A stretch of DNA of 64,000 nt from Trochalopteron elliotii (GCA_024734555.1 JANPWX010000359.1:1697042-1761041); one strand, 5' to 3'; positions 1 through 14,795 are shown, numbered from the stretch's first letter. Program-made: numbers and translations. Notes: generated by a model from the letters alone, not told the origin.

Positions 1-1479
1 CAGGTGCAAAGCATTCCTGATGATCTCTCTGGAATCACATCCTGAGCATTGCAGAGGAGCCTGCTATCAGAGATGTGCATAAGTACCTTCATCTCCAGAT
101 GCGACCATAGAGGTAAATCCAAATACTTTTCTGTGTGAGAACACTAAACTGCCTGACAGTCCATGTGACATCTAAAAACCCAGACAGCTTTGATTGTAAG
201 GCTCATGCTGTTGAGATAAGAGAATTGGCTTTCACCCCACCTTGCAGCTTATACACCAGTAGTGAAATGGCTTTCAAAGCTGTTTAATTCTAGCCCCCAC
301 TGCTCTCTCCATGGGCTTTAATGCTGCAACCAACACATGTGGCATTTTGCCTGCTCTCCATGACAGCTTTTTCTTTGTTTTTAAATCACGACATGATTTC
401 TCATATATTTTTTCCAGGTCTGGAAATTAGTTTGCTTGAATAAAGCATTCATCAGCATGGGTAGTGGGAGAGAAAGGGATATATTCGTGTCTTTGCAATT
501 AAATATAAAGGAAGATTGCCTTTCCCTCCACATCTCGTCTCTCAGTCAATAGAGGCAGACAAGCATCCAAGGAGAACAATTCAGAGCACCTTCTCTGCAG
601 GGATTATGTAGGTGTGTAAATTTAAAGCCAAGGCTCAGTTAGATACATCAAATCTCAGTACAAACAACTCTCTTTCCCTCCTTCCTCTTCAGAGACAAAA
701 GAGCATTTAGAGCTGGATGAACAATAAAATGATTTACAGCCATTTTAGGAGAAAGCTGTCACACCTGTGGTGTAGATCTGTGTACGTGTATAAATCAGTT
801 ACACTTATGCTGTGCTCCTGAATATGTCTGACTCTCCTTTACTTGTACTGAAATACAGAACTGTGTAAAAGCCATGTAATCTATTTAAACAGCTCTGTAT
901 TATTAAACTAGACTATGTATTCCTCTACAAGACCACATTATAAATCCAACTACTCATGAACTGAGATTAATTCACCTAAATTCACTAGACTGGTTTAGGA
1001 AACACACTCATGTGATGTTACAGGGTTGGGGAGGAGCAATCTGCTTTCAGACTGTAAATACATAAGGAACATCTAACCCATCTTTATAAGTTTCCCTCCA
1101 TGGACATATTTTTTCCACTCCCCAACTATTTCACTGCCAGATGAAAAATCATTTTCACCTGGTGGGTTAATACAATGCTTATTCTTCAAAAAAACACTGG
1201 CCTATGAAGCTACACAGTACTCATTCTCTAGGAAGAACTGGAAAGCAACCAGTCCAGTTATGCCAGCTTTTACCACTTCACAAGGCAATCAGGTATGACT
1301 TTGGGGTCACCAACAAGCAGAGACCACCAAAGAGAAGCAGAAGCACCAGTGACAGAAGCACACATGCACAGAGGGCAAGGAACATATGTTAATGTGTTTG
1401 GAAAAAGCTATGAATATGCATGTAAAATATAGTATACAAACAGGAGCTGTTTCTGTACTTAGCAGGCATGATATTTCAG
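1..1479. other. Intergenic, no gene recognised
   Basis: AT-rich sequence upstream of the retroviral relic. About 1,200-1,480 may include older gag-derived sequence, judged only from its position and an Arg/Ser/Lys-rich frame; this is not supported by clear motifs. Confidence 0.5.
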
Positions 1480-2400
1480 AGGAGATATCCCCTCGTGCAT
1501 CCAGCCAAATAAAGAACATTGGAAAAGGGAGTGTCCCCAGGTTGGAGGAAAATCAGACAGGAAACAAACCCAGCTCTTCAAAAAATCACACCCATGACCT
1601 TAAATGAGGATGAAGAATCACCCTGAAGGGGTCCAGGGGAATCTTCCTCAGCTGACCCTCTGGTTACATTACTGGTGGGGAATGAAAAGGTAAATTTTAT
1701 ATTAATTTATACAGAAAAAACTTATTCAGTGTTCAACACCTGCAGAGGAGAACTTCGCTCAGAATATATTAAAACCCACTAATTATCAATAGGGATGGTG
1801 GACAGCCAACAGGTTATAATTCCACTTCCTGTAAAATAACGGAAAAAGGAAAATAACGGAAAAAGAACACAAAAAATCCCATTGGGGAATTGAGTCCATG
1901 ATCTCTGGTCTCCAAAAATTCTGTATTTAGTGTGTGAACAACTGAAATAGCAAAATCAATAGCAGTGAAATGTCCAATTTGTTTGAAAAACAATCCTATA
2001 AATCGGAAAAAGCCACCTCCTGTAACAGTTAACAGGGAAATTCACCTGGAGATTACTGGCAAAGAGGTTTCTCTGAATTACTTAGACAAAAAGGGTACAG
2101 GTATCTTCTGGTATTGGTAGGCACATTTTCTGGATGGCCAGAAGCCTTTCCCTGTCACACAAAACTAGGGAGGTGGTAAAAATTATGCTTCAATTATACC
2201 GACTTGAGGATTTTATATATGTAAAGACTTGGAATTTTGAATCCTTAAAGGAAAAATAGAAAGGACCTTTCCAAGTCCTCCTGGTAACTAACACTGCAAT
2301 CAAGGTAGAAGAAATTGAACACTGGGCTCATCACACACAGGTAAAACCAGCAACTACAGATGAAATACAGCAAAAACAAGACCGACATCATGGAGAGATT
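1480..2400 (+). pseudogene. Degenerate class I endogenous retrovirus (gag-pol relic)
   Basis: Read in shifting plus-strand frames, this is a decayed gammaretrovirus-like provirus fragment. About 1,497-1,550 resembles the end of a gag zinc knuckle (a KEHWKRECP-like string). About 1,650-1,760 resembles the protease, with PLVTL and a TYSVFNT tail, but the catalytic triplet is lost (YTEK at 1,708-1,719). Reverse transcriptase and RNase H are missing. About 2,045-2,170 resembles the integrase core (YRYLLVLVGTFSGWPEAFP) with its first catalytic Asp replaced by Gly near 2,066. A second deletion removes the rest of the core, and about 2,260-2,350 resembles the integrase C-terminus. Stops and frameshifts are frequent, so no product is possible. 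Family identity comes from recognised motifs; no flanking LTRs were found. Confidence 0.72.
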
Positions 2401-2850
2401 TTTTCCTTTTAGCTCTTCTGGGGAATTTGCATTGATGTGTTTCTGTTTTGAGACATAGATCCTATTTATTGTTCTAGGTATAGAATATATTTTTCTTGCT
2501 ATTTCTAGCTCATGCTCCTCCCAGGGAAGGCACCATCAGGTAAAGAGTTTTGCAGTAAAACTCCTACAATTCCAACAGATAGACAGTGGCCTTGACTCAT
2601 ACTGCTTACAAAGTGGAGACCAAATGTGAGTGGTGTACTTGGAAGGAACAAAATTGAAGAGAAATCTGCATTGGATGCATGTGGATGCTATATTGCAGAA
2701 TGCCAAAGCTTCAGCAATTGCACCTTTTCTAGGGGCCTGAATATAATTACGAATGACATAAAATTTCAGTTTCTGCAGGGGGCCAAAACAGTTTTTCTAC
2801 TTTCATTCTTCTCTCTCTGACTTTCCTCCATGTCAGGCAAAAGGATAAAT
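2400..2850 (+). other. Possible further retroviral remnant (env side)
   Basis: Directly downstream of the integrase relic in the expected env position is a 64-codon open segment (2,626-2,817) with several Cys residues (CGCYIAECQSFSNC). Its place and Cys spacing are compatible with a surface-glycoprotein remnant, but I cannot recognise the family. It could equally be unrelated DNA. Confidence 0.25.
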
Positions 2851-5800
2851 CCCCTTTTACTTCCATGACTATGCATGGAAAAGACGAAGTTTCTTTATCA
2901 GATTATATTGCAGCAGATAATAAAAGAAATAATGAAATGCAATCTGCTACTAGTGTATGGCAAATCATTTTGAACTACAGGTGCAGTAAGATAAGGCTGG
3001 AGGCTGACAATGAATTTATGTAAACCCAGAAACTTAGGTTTTTCTTTTATTAAAGGAGAAGACCAAAGGAAATCCCTTCCTGAGATGGGCCAGTGAAAAG
3101 AGGAATATATGACAATAAGCAAAGAGGGAGAAGCAGTGGAGAAAGGGTACATCAAGAAAGGATGAAGCCAAATGTTTGAGACTCTGCTTTTTCACTTAAA
3201 TCAGATGTGAACTCCCTGCTTTTAGAGCCCTTTCACAAGAGCGTTTTATTTTCCAGAAAACAACAGCCCAGTTTGTGAAGTTTTCCTATCCTTTCCCATC
3301 TCCTCACTTCCCTATAAAAGCTACCATTTTCTCTTGTTCAAGATTTCTTTGCCTTCACCAAAAGAATAACTGTGACATTAATCTGCAGTTTTTACACTTC
3401 TTACATAAAAAGGCAACCGTGGTACAGCTTCTCAAAGTGTTCAGGTGTGTAAAAACCTTCCTCTTCCACAGACAGCAACAAGCCAGGTAGCCCAATGCAG
3501 AAGTCGACTGACATATTGATATATTTAATAAAATTTTGCAACTTTCATTCAACCTAAGTGTTACTGTTCCATTTTAATAGTTCTGATAGGAAAATGTGTG
3601 TGAAAAGGACCATGAGGATGCCAGAGATTTAGTTTTGCTATCCTGGCTCTCTTACGTGCATTGAAATACAACAACAAAGTTGAAGTTGTTGTCCTTCTTG
3701 TTCATATTTAAAAATGTATTCCCAGAAACTTTTCCATCTTAAAATACCATCTGCAAGACACTGAACAGAAGTGCACATTACAAAGAGTTTCATGCACTGT
3801 AGCTATTATATACACCTGGGTTTTATCACTGTTTTAAAAAACATGAAATAAAAAAACACCAAAATCCCTTGAAGTATCAAATATTAAATTTCAATCTTAG
3901 CTATGGAAAAATTGCAGGATCTGAGTTTTCAGACTGATGTTCTGGAAAATACATCTGTGCATAGGTGCAACAGGCAGGAACTAACAGGTCACCATATGAT
4001 GCAAGTCAATGAATCTAGTTTTTCTAAGTATTTATACAAACAGGTAAGCTTAATGAACATACTCGTTGTTAGCATGAAAGGTTGAAGGTAGTGATACACT
4101 GTTAATTAAAAATTCCAGCACAAACAGCAAAGGCTTCTCACATAAATAAAGAACAAATTTAAGCTGTGGTTCCAGGAATGTTTTATTTTGAATGCTGACT
4201 TGGAGAGATGTCAACCTTGTACTGCTGCTCACTGTCCACTCCCCAAATAAAACAGAAACAATTTTGTCAGTAGAGCAATATATTGCCTCTCTTCCCTTCA
4301 CAGCATGAAAATAATACTTTTAAATTGTTTCTAATTTTGAGTCAGTTAAGTTTACATATGCCCCCCTGCACCCCTCCTGTTATTTTTGAATAGCTTCAGA
4401 GAAAGGGTGGAAAAGACAACACTTAGGCCTTTTCTACAACCAAAACCACCACTTGCAGAATCTCAGGTGTGAGCAGAAAAAGAGTGAAAGAGCATTAAGA
4501 CTAAAAACCTTTTAGAAACATCAGTAATTTTTCAGTATTTCCCACACACACCTCGCTTGCAGACTTTCTCGGAAGCACACGCCTATCCCCAAGTGCACAA
4601 ATACACCAGACATACCTTTCTCGTAAGTAAAAGAAACTCAAAATGTGGAAATAGGGCTAAAACAAAAGGTTCTAGGTGATGCAGTCTGGGTTGGTACACC
4701 AAACACACTTGCTGAGCAGAAATGTCTATTGCTTCCCTCCCTATTTAGCAGGCACACTGCCAATTTGACCCAAATCTCCTTCCTTTCCCCCACTCAGTGC
4801 CCACCTTCCCCTTCATTACCAGCTTGCTGTGGCATCCACAGCAGCCATTACCCTACAGCCTGCTTAAGGCAGCAACCCCTTATCCCTCAGGTAGCCCTCA
4901 GGGACCAATGTTAGTCGCAAATACAACAGGAGAAATACACATGAAATACACCTTAATGAGCAATATCCACTTTAGCCTCTCAGACATTAATTGCTTCATT
5001 CTTCTCAAAGCTTTAGGTACAGAAGTTCCCACAGGATGGAGAGTTGGCACAAGGTGTTTTCTCCACAGTAACTTCTTGTTTCTATTTTGTCCTTAGTGCA
5101 GTACAGCTGATGGGTAATAGCTTGCTCCTAGGTCAAAGCTGAGAGATATTAAAATGACTATCAATAGCCATTTACAGTGCTTCTGTGTCTTTACTGTTCT
5201 TCCTTGCTTCATTTCATAAGAGAAAAACACACAAGTGTTCCAGGGGGACACTCTCTGGCAGGAAGTGGGGAGCAGGAAGACTGTTCTCTCTTTCCAGCTC
5301 ACAAGACATTCTGGCAAAGGCAGCTGTTGGAATTAAGCTGGAAAATCAAAGCAAATGTGTCCATATAGTACTGAGTAACTTCCAGAAGCTCACACAGGAT
5401 GAGAGGCCAATGCCTTTCTGTATGACCTGATCTCTTGTTCACAGCAGATCAACAGAAAGCAATAGATTTCAAAATAGATTTGCATTGCCATCAAGCTAAA
5501 CATAAAAGTTTGAATAGATGCATATCTCCTCTCCAAAGGTAAAATTCATGTCCAGGGCAAGGTTTTGTGAGTCGGCTTGTTTGGCAGGGTGTTTTTCTAT
5601 TCCTTATCTCATCCATATTCCATCCTGCTCAAAAGGTGGGGGAAAAGTCCCCATTTGGGTTTGGAATCAGTATTTGAACAGGGGGTACTGGAATGCTGGG
5701 GACAAAATGTGAGAGAATTTGTCAGAAATCATCTGATGGCACCAGTGTTAGTTATGGGAGCATCATTAAGCCATGCTCAGGAGTTATACTCTATGTTATT

Positions 5801-8340
5801 CCTGTGACTCTTCATAAACCCTACTTGCATAAAATGCACTTGATCACACGCTGGACCCCTGACATCTCAAAGTTACATTAGCAAGTCTATTCACAGACAC
5901 TCTAAAAGCAGAGTTAATATCATCTCTACATTGGCAACTAAATCAGTTAATGTGACTGTGATGGTTTCATTTTTAAGAAAATCCATAAGGGAACAACCCA
6001 TTTTGTCATAGAGGAATGTATGCAATTACATAATAACAGCAACAAGAGCCCCTTCTTCCTTCCACACACACTAGAATAGAATCGGGAGCTGGAAAAATTA
6101 ATTTCAAATTTTGTGGAGGAAACAGACTCCTGAGTTATCAAGATGAATAAAGTAGTCCTGAAAAGACAATGAAGCTTCTGTTCTTTTAGTTAGGGGAAAA
6201 AAAAACCCAGCATATAACACCTCCTTTGAATTACATACTTCCTTCTGAACAATTTGCATATTTTTCTATTGAATTTCAAAAGAGTTAAAAGCAAAATTAA
6301 TGTGATTCATTGTGAATGCCAGGAACACAATTACAGCCCATCAAAACCTGCACAAAAGGAGGACAGAATTGATGTGCACAGTAATGCAAGACTTATTTTC
6401 TTTTTAGGCTTTCTTTAGATTCAGCTAAGCACAAAACTAGAGGTTAAGTCTTTTTTATTCATGCTCTAACCCAGATGTCCAGCTGTCCTGGTGTTATCTT
6501 ACAATGTGTTTGCTAGCCTGACTTTCAGAGTTCTTACATTAAAGAGCAGTAATCTCTTCTTTAGCCCATCCAGACTGAAGCAACTATTTTCTTTACTTGA
6601 CATTTCTTAAAAAACCTTATTCTAAATATCCTCCTGTGCATTTTTAGGATAGCAATGCTTTGAGTACCATCATATAAACTTGCTCAAGACACCGTGCAGC
6701 TGGTTCAGGAAAGGGAGTTACAGAGATTTGACAATATGTTCTGGGTATGAATGTATCTCACTACTTTCCTGAGGAAGGAACATACTATAAGCTCACTTTA
6801 GACAGTCATACTGTTCACTCACAGAATCCTTTGCACCGTTATCTGTGTGTGGTTTACAGCACATATGTACTAATAATATGCACCCTGCATATAAATGTTT
6901 GTTCTCTTGTGTAACAGTCACTAATCCACTCCACACTTTCTTTTCAACAGCACCAGGGAGCTGCTCACTCTGACACAACAGTTTTAGGATGAAGTTACTG
7001 TTTCTATTAATGAAAACTTCATACAGACAAAATTAATAGCCAGATTCCTACTACCATGATGCTTTCTTTTATGTTCGACATGTAAATCATTAGTTTTGGC
7101 TTTATCTATAACATTATTAGTGATTTGATAGATAGTCCCTTACCTGCTTGAATCCTCTAGTGAACACACAAAGTATTTCTCATGTCTCATTTGAGGAGAA
7201 GGTATATTCTGCTTGAAAAAAGAAACCTTTTACACAAAACTGAGAGCTCATCATCAGCTAGCCCTCTTTTTACTTAGAACATGGATGTCTTCTTAAATAT
7301 TGAATCAAGTTTCCACTCTGAGCCAGGGAAACTCGTCAATTCAGCATATGAAAATTCTGCTGTTGTAATCTTTACAGCTCTTGTTCTGACAGGATCCATT
7401 TAGTTTTACCAGAATGTTGCTCTGACTGACCAATACCTCACATGACGGCTGACAGCCTCATACAGAGGTAGCTAAATTTTTCCCATACGGGAGGATCACA
7501 TTTGGGATAATATTTGTCTCCCATTCAAAAGGCACCTGACCTTTTTTGCTTATCCTAGTGCTGATAAAGGTATAAAGCAAGTCAAAAACTTGCAAAAAAA
7601 AAATCACTTCTTACTTACTGGTCTGAAGTTCTCCACTGTTTTCCCTTGTTCCAATGTTGAAAAGGGAGACATGATACAATACCTGTAGATCATGTCTTTA
7701 AAGTGTAGCAAAGATTAAACTGAATTCTCTTTTGCCATTCAACAGTATTAGTTAGATTTTTTTTTTCCTTTAACAAGCTAGTGCCATGTAATTTGTAATT
7801 TTTGCAGGAGATCCATAAGCAACTTTCACTGCTGGAAGATTTGCCTATGCTAATCTTTAACCCAGTAGCAGGGAGTGGAATGTCTTGTCTGTAAGCAATG
7901 TGTTCCTCCATTCACTTTCAGTTCCAAAAATATTTGGGGTTTTTTGTTGGTTATTTTTGCTAGCCTAAATGAAAAGTGAATCTAACACCACTTCTATTTA
8001 CAGTATTTTTAAATGAGACAATTAAAATAGCTGAAGGAAATTTGGAAACAAAAATCGATTAAATGTAGTCTTTCTATTAAATGTAATCTTTCCATTACTT
8101 ACTACTAGTTAAAAATCTAAATGAAGTCCCCAAAGTTCATGTTTTATTTAGAGTAAGCACTTGAAAATTAATTTTCTGCTCTCAGAAGAAATTCTTGTCC
8201 TGATTTGGATCTAAGATATTCTGCGGTATATCTCCTTCAACAACAGGTTTTGAATTTGTTCTCTTCTATGTAATTATTAAATACTTAGAGACATGTATCC
8301 GTTATGTCCCTCATGGCCACAGGCATCTTATTTCTGTGGC
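2851..8340. other. Intergenic desert
   Basis: 5.5 kb of AT-rich DNA with stop codons in all frames at short intervals. I found no exon with matching splice sites, no RNA gene and no identifiable repeat. Confidence 0.55.
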
Positions 8341-8375
8341 TATTCATAGAGTCATAGAAAGTTAGAACTTTAGAC
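8341..8375 (-). mobile_element. Possible tiny CR1 3' end
   Basis: ATTCATAGAGTCATAGAAAG near 8,342 resembles the reverse complement of the CR1 terminal repeat (ATTCTATGA-like units) followed by a few bases of 3' untranslated sequence. It is so short that chance is possible. Confidence 0.35.
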
Positions 8376-11300
8376 AGAAGTATATGATTTTAGTAAAGAG
8401 CTTCTGTAATATGCTTGTTGAAGGCAAAAAAGTTTGGTGGTACTCTGTTATTTCTTAAGTTACAAACAAAGAAGATCTTACATAAATCAGAGAATGGGGA
8501 AATAACTTTAATCATTTCCTTGACAAAATTCCAGGGTCAGACTGTAACCTGTAATTCAAATAGCTAAGCAGTTTGAAGAGGACATTCAATATGTAGTTAT
8601 TAAAAGAAAAAGGGCATATAGCGCCCAGTCATAAAAGGATTTGATAATCTTCACAACCCTTCTAAGTTTAACTCCATTAAATAGGAAAGATTTCAGCCAT
8701 CACAGCAAGATAAGATATTCATCATTGCAATAACAAGTAAATTCTTGTCATGTATTACATCAAAAAGTAAGAGGATGATGGAAGATCTTCAAAATGGGGG
8801 AAAAACACATCTTCCTTTGCTCTCAATAGGTGTTTAGCTGTGTTAGGCAGACAGTTAAGGACCACTGGTACACACTACAATAGCCATTGTCCCTATTTTC
8901 CAAGCTGCTAAAGAATCATCATTATCCTTTTCTGATTGCTGCAGCATTAAATATCTGATTAAAGAAAAGCCTTTCCAAAGCACTAACAATAGCTTTGTTA
9001 AAATGCTGGATAACTTCACAATCCTTGCAATGAAAACTTCTATTCTTAATTCTTTATCCTCTGAAGCATCTAAAGAAATACATTAAAATTAAAATAAAAA
9101 CCCCTGAAGATTGAAAGGGTTTGAGGGTTTTTTTGTATTTTAAGAGTATGAGAATAATATTTTATGCTTCTTAGAAAAAAAAATACAAAGAAAACTTTTT
9201 AAAATCAAGGCTGAAATATTAATAAGGATACAATATCTACCCTTAGAAAGAGCTTCAAAATATAAATTCTGTTGAGCCATTTGCGTTAGTTTTATGCAAA
9301 CGCTTTAGCAACAAAACTGCAAAGACTTTAAAGACATTGTACTTTTTCACAAAATACAAACATATTAACTCTCTCCCAAAAATATACAGAACTGGATTTT
9401 TTAGTGGCAAAAGCCTCATATAGTACAGATCAGAACAGATTATTTACTCTATGTTGAAGTCTGACATGTACTTTGAAATATATGATTTACCCCTAAAAGC
9501 ATTTGATCCATTCAGCATAAAAATTCACAAAATAAGAGGCTAAACTTATGTCCTTAAGAAATATAAAATTACTTTTCTGAATATAAAATTCTGACAGCAG
9601 TTTTCTTTCAGGAAAGGAAAAAAGAAATGAAAATACACATACACACTCACACAGAATCTGTCGTGTCAAAAGTTAAAAATCAACAAACTTTTCCAAAAGT
9701 AGTTTGATGATTTACACAAACAGGAAAAAAAACAAATTTCCATGTTTCAGATGGATGAGCCCATAAAATAGAAAGCAATATGTTTATCTAGCTCCATCTG
9801 TACCATTCCCATACAGCACACACAGAGTTGAACAGACCACACAGAATATTGTGACATTCCAAAACTGCATACATTTAGGAAGTTGTACTTCACCATCTCA
9901 GGGCTTTGGAAGAATACTTAGCTAATACCTACTTAAATACTGAAGTATACAGACATGTGGCTCTAAAACCAACCATTTGCCTGGATGCCATTTAATCCCC
10001 TTCTATTGAAGATCAGAAGCATTTGAGCCATATTCAGGCTCAAGTATGGCTCTAATATGAAGGAAAAGCAAAGCAGCCTTACTCTGGAGATCAAAGGTCT
10101 GGTGTGTCAGCAGCAGACCCAAGCATGCTGTGTGATAACACTGGAGACAGATTTCCTGCCTGTGCCTATCCCATCTCATTTTTCCCACTCACTGCAAAGT
10201 CTGTAAGACCCACAGAAAGGGAGATCTGGTGCTGGCTGACTGGTGGGCTGGTGAAACACCCACAAGCCACCATCAGTGTCTCTAGGTTTTCCTCCAGAGG
10301 AGCCTTTACAATTCTCTTCTGGACTCTGGCTCTGGCTGTAGGAACATCCCATCTCTGTCTGACAGTAACCATCCCTTAAAGGCAACATATTTGCTGCCCA
10401 CCATGGGGAAAGCTGTGATCTCAGCTCTATTCAGAATTCAGTACTTTTTAGCTGGTCACTTTTTTAAAAAAACAAAAAACCAAAAAAATACCAATAAACC
10501 TCATCTGTATTTTGTCACTGTCATAAACAGAGTTTGTCACAAACAGAGTTTGAAGCCCACAGTAGGTGTCATTTCTGAGATACCAGGAAAGAGAATAGGG
10601 TGACTGCAGCACACTTTTAAATAACCAAAATTAACCCCCAAACTAACAAACCATTTAAGACATTCTTTTACTTTGCTATCACTACATGCTATTTAATATG
10701 ATCTAAACAGAAAATCTACTGGAATTTACAAATAGAAATTTTTCTAACTTGCAGTTAGGAAAAATCCCATTTGATTTTGCCAGTCAAAATGATCATGTTT
10801 TGTGTCTGCCTGCTCATATGAAAGTTATTATAAATTAAAGAGAAAAGTGAAACCCGTTAAACTGGATCATCAAATTCATACTGGCTTGATTGTACACACC
10901 TTATACCAATAGTTGTTTAGGGGACTAATTTGGGTCATCTATATGTCCACATTTCCTTGTGAATTGGCCAAACAAATGAATCCTCACTGACCTGAGCACC
11001 TGAGATTTCATCATCCAACACCTGAAGCAGATTTCTCATATGAAACTAGCAATGTACTGGAAGAGAAAAGCTGTTTAAGAACAAAGCAGCTGATAGTTCC
11101 TCATGTCTCATACCATATCCTACAGTTCAGATTCCCAGGGTGTTTATCATGCTTAGCATGAGACAGATAAATATTTTAGTGTAATCAATGTGTCTTATTC
11201 AGATGAAGATGAATGTCTGAGACATGCAATTGTCTGTGCTTTTCTAATGCCAGCATTGAAAATTGACAAATAACTATTACATTCTCTTCAAGGGAAAGGA

Positions 11301-14300
11301 AATAAAGAGAACCAGAAGTTAAATTTAAAAAACATTAAGAAAAGAAAAGGGATAGCAATAAAATTAGTTCTCCATATTGTGATAAAACACTCTGCAACTG
11401 TAATCTGATTCTTTTCACCTATGAACTGAACTGCTTTTATACATATAAATTATACTGCTTGTATAAGAACAAGCGGATAGTCTCAGGCCTGGAAGCTTGA
11501 ATTAATTTTGATTTCCTCTTTATGGAAGTTTAAAATTCAAGTTTGCTACAAAAACAAAAGACAGAAACAATTCAGCACCCATGGAAACTAGAGAAGGCAA
11601 GAAATTTTATAGAAGTAAAACACCCTAGGTAAATCAAAAGATATTTTCCAATCACTAAACCCTTCAGTTTTTTATGGGAGGTTAGACTTAGTGTTCATGT
11701 CTATCTTTTATATTGGTTATTCAAGTAACTTTGCTCAAGAAAAGTTATTAGTTCAGCAAATAAAAAAAGGAATAAATTCAACATTATTTCATTTCAACCT
11801 CTTTATTTTTAATGCAGCTTTCTGAGCTGCACATGTATTTCTCTCTCTCACTTCTGCTTCATTGGCCTGAAAGGAAGAACAAAGGATAGGACAGACAACA
11901 GCCAAAAACACACAGTAGAAAGCATTTGTTATCAGAAGGGCATAAGGCTCCAACCCACCACTCTGTCTTACTTATCCCCTATTCTGCCAATCCAGAATTT
12001 CCTCTAAATTCACCAGTCAGAAAGAGTCCAGTTTATGAGATAGATGCATTGCTCATACAAATGATACACACAAGGAAACTTAACATGAGCAAGAGATGAT
12101 TTATTCCAAGAGTCTTAGTTCATCAAAGCAGTTGCCCAAGCCCAATGTTTAAATCTTCTGCCACATGGATACCAAAATAACCCTTTTGTAATACCAGTTA
12201 ACTTTTAAGATAACTGAGGGTTGGAAGAAGGTGGAAACAAGCTTTTCCTTTTGTGACTTCAAATGCCCTGCTTGACATCTGACTTGATATTGTGGGTGGA
12301 AGGACAAGAGAGGACACAGGGTGGAATTTGGTCTCCAAAACTCTCCATTACCAGAGGCACACTGCTGTCTGCGGCACCTGGATCCCAATCCTCCCATGAA
12401 ATAAATAGCTCCTGTCTTCCCACCCTCACTCCGACTCAGATGTGAGCTGAGCATTTCTCTGCTCTGTCACTTTGCTGGGGTAGAAGGCAGAGGGACTCTG
12501 GCTGGATACAAAACATGGAGAACAGAGAAGGAAAAAAAGAGCAAGAAGAGGGTGAACACAGTTCACCTCCCACTCTCTTCCTTCTTCTTCTCCCTATGGC
12601 CAGAGCAGTTGGTCTCTGTATTGCAAAAGTGCACTGTCCTGGGTACACACAGCTCAGAGTAGAACACAGAGCAGCACAGGGCAGGGGACTATATAAACAC
12701 TATAGCAGTACTGATGCTTAAAAATTTTTACAGTTTTTGCCTTCACAATTCAAATATGACCAATGATACTGAAATAATATAATTTAGTACTGCTGTGAGC
12801 TATATCATAATATGTCTTTGTGAAGGATTCTGCAGTGATATCTCTCTGCTATTTGGTCAGTGGTAAAAAGTACTTGATAATTAAATTGACCTATTTTCCC
12901 CTTCATACCTTTTTCTGTGTAGCTTTTGTGTTATATCTGATCGTGTCAGACAAGCTTTGTGCCTGCTTACTTAGTAGTTATCCCTTTACCTGTGCTCTCT
13001 GACTGTCTAATAAACATAAACTAAAGCTTGCTTCTCCTATACTTCTCTCCTTGGGTTCCTCTTTATCAGCTTCTCAAAAACTCCTTTACATGCTCATTTT
13101 TCTCCTATTTCCAGGCAGTTTGGGTTTTATTCTCGTTCTTAGAAAATTATCTTTTTTCCTGTTCAGGCTCTATTTATCAGTTTTTACTACCTGGTTGACA
13201 CAAGTGATGATGAGCTGCAAATTCCCTTCATAATGTGCTCCTACAACATCTGCACAATTCACTCAACTGTGCAAAACCAAGGAATCCTGGGAACTTATGT
13301 ATCCCTTATGACAACTGAACTGTAGCCTTTATCCTCATATAATGACTTCCCTCTGAAAGCAGAAGGAAGACTGAACAATGTCAGTTCAAGAAAAATTAAT
13401 TGAATCGCCTATGTTCAGAAGCAGTCTGAAGCTGAAAGGAAACTGGGGAAACACCAGAATGAAAGGAATCCTGAATTCCAGTGTCTAGCAAAAACACATT
13501 GTTCTCTTTTCTCCCTACACATTATTCTGTGCAACACATGGACATATGTTCATTGCAATACTTCGTTCTCTTTTTGTTTGGTTAATGTGAAGCCCTAGAT
13601 TTTCTTTACTTCATATATTCAACTTCAGACCCAGGCCAGATTTACAGTTCCATTTCTACCAGATTTCTCATTTATATTACATACCTTATAACTACAGCAT
13701 TCACAGAATATACATGTTACATTATCCAGCTTTAAGGTACCCATCTCTACCGTCCTCTCAAATTCTAGATATTTGTGGTTTATAGAAAAGGAACCAAGGA
13801 GACGAAGCCTTCCTTGCAGTTGTGGAAAATCAGTTTAAGTGGCTTGTTCTGGGCTCCCCTGCCAGCAGTCCAAGTCACCTAGACACGGAACAGTCCTGAG
13901 CTCTTGACTTAAAGCTCTTCAACTACATTTTCTCCCCTTCAAATGGTATCTCAAAGGACCTGGGCACAAATACGCTTGAAATTGTGCTTTGCTCAGCTAC
14001 TCTTAATTATTCCTCTGGCTTTTAGAGACTGTTCTTTGTTCAACTACTGTCTTAATGCTACTACTTACTAATCTTTCCTGATTGTCTGAAAATGCTTGAG
14101 CAGGAATGACTTTCCTCAGTAGAAATGTAAACATTCCAAATGAACTTGTTACAAAAAAACAGCCTTTTGATTTCTTCAATTGCTAATGAATATCCTGAAC
14201 ATAAAATTTAAGAGCATATTGGGTTAACACTACATTTGGACTAATTAAGAGAGAGAAAAGATCCCCTACTTTGCCACACTCATAGGATCAAGACTAGTTT

Positions 14301-14381
14301 CATTAATAATTTGAACAAACATGGTTCTTTGGCTCAAGAACTTCCCGTACAGTGTATCAGTTCATGAACTACAGATACTGA
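8376..14381. other. Intergenic desert
   Basis: 6 kb without a recognised gene. GC rises at about 10,100-10,400 and 12,240-12,700, where overlapping short frames occur on both strands, but none has a recognisable product or consistent splice signals. Confidence 0.5.
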
Positions 14382-14624
14382 TGTAAGAGACGGTCCGAAG
14401 ATCCCTCATCTGCCTCACGACCGTCGTTAAGGACAGAGACTGAAACCCCTAAAAGGACTCTAAAACCCAACACAGGAGTTCTGGCCTGGCTGAGGTGGGA
14501 TGTTTGCCAAGTGTTGCCTGCAGGTGTGTTCAATTGAAAAACCCGGCACGCATTTCCATTGGAACATCACAACCTGAGCAGAAACAATGGGCAAGTCAAG
14601 GTGAATTGACTGCACTTGCTGACG

Positions 14625-14795
14625 GCCGTACCTGTTCCTGTTAACACTGTGCTTGCTGATGGCTGACCTGTTCTTGTTAACACTGTGCTTGCTGANGTGC
14701 TTGCTGATGGCTGACCTGTTCTTGTTAACACTGTGCTTGCTGACGGCTGACCTGTTCTTGTTAACACTGTGCTTGCTGACGGCTGACCTGTTCTC
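14625..14795 (+). repeat. 36-bp tandem repeats inside the LTR U3
   Basis: Roughly four and a half copies of a 36-bp unit that includes TTGTTAACACTGTGCTTGCT and GACGGCTGACC. Because 36 is a multiple of three, frames stay open on both strands and give repetitive peptides that are not genes. One copy is interrupted at an ambiguous base (14,696) followed by a partial unit, so the true copy number is uncertain. Repeated U3 elements usually act as enhancers; here that is inference. Confidence 0.85.
14696..14696. other. Ambiguous base (N)
   Basis: A single N inside the tandem repeat array, next to a truncated repeat unit. It probably marks an unresolved or collapsed join. Confidence 0.95.
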
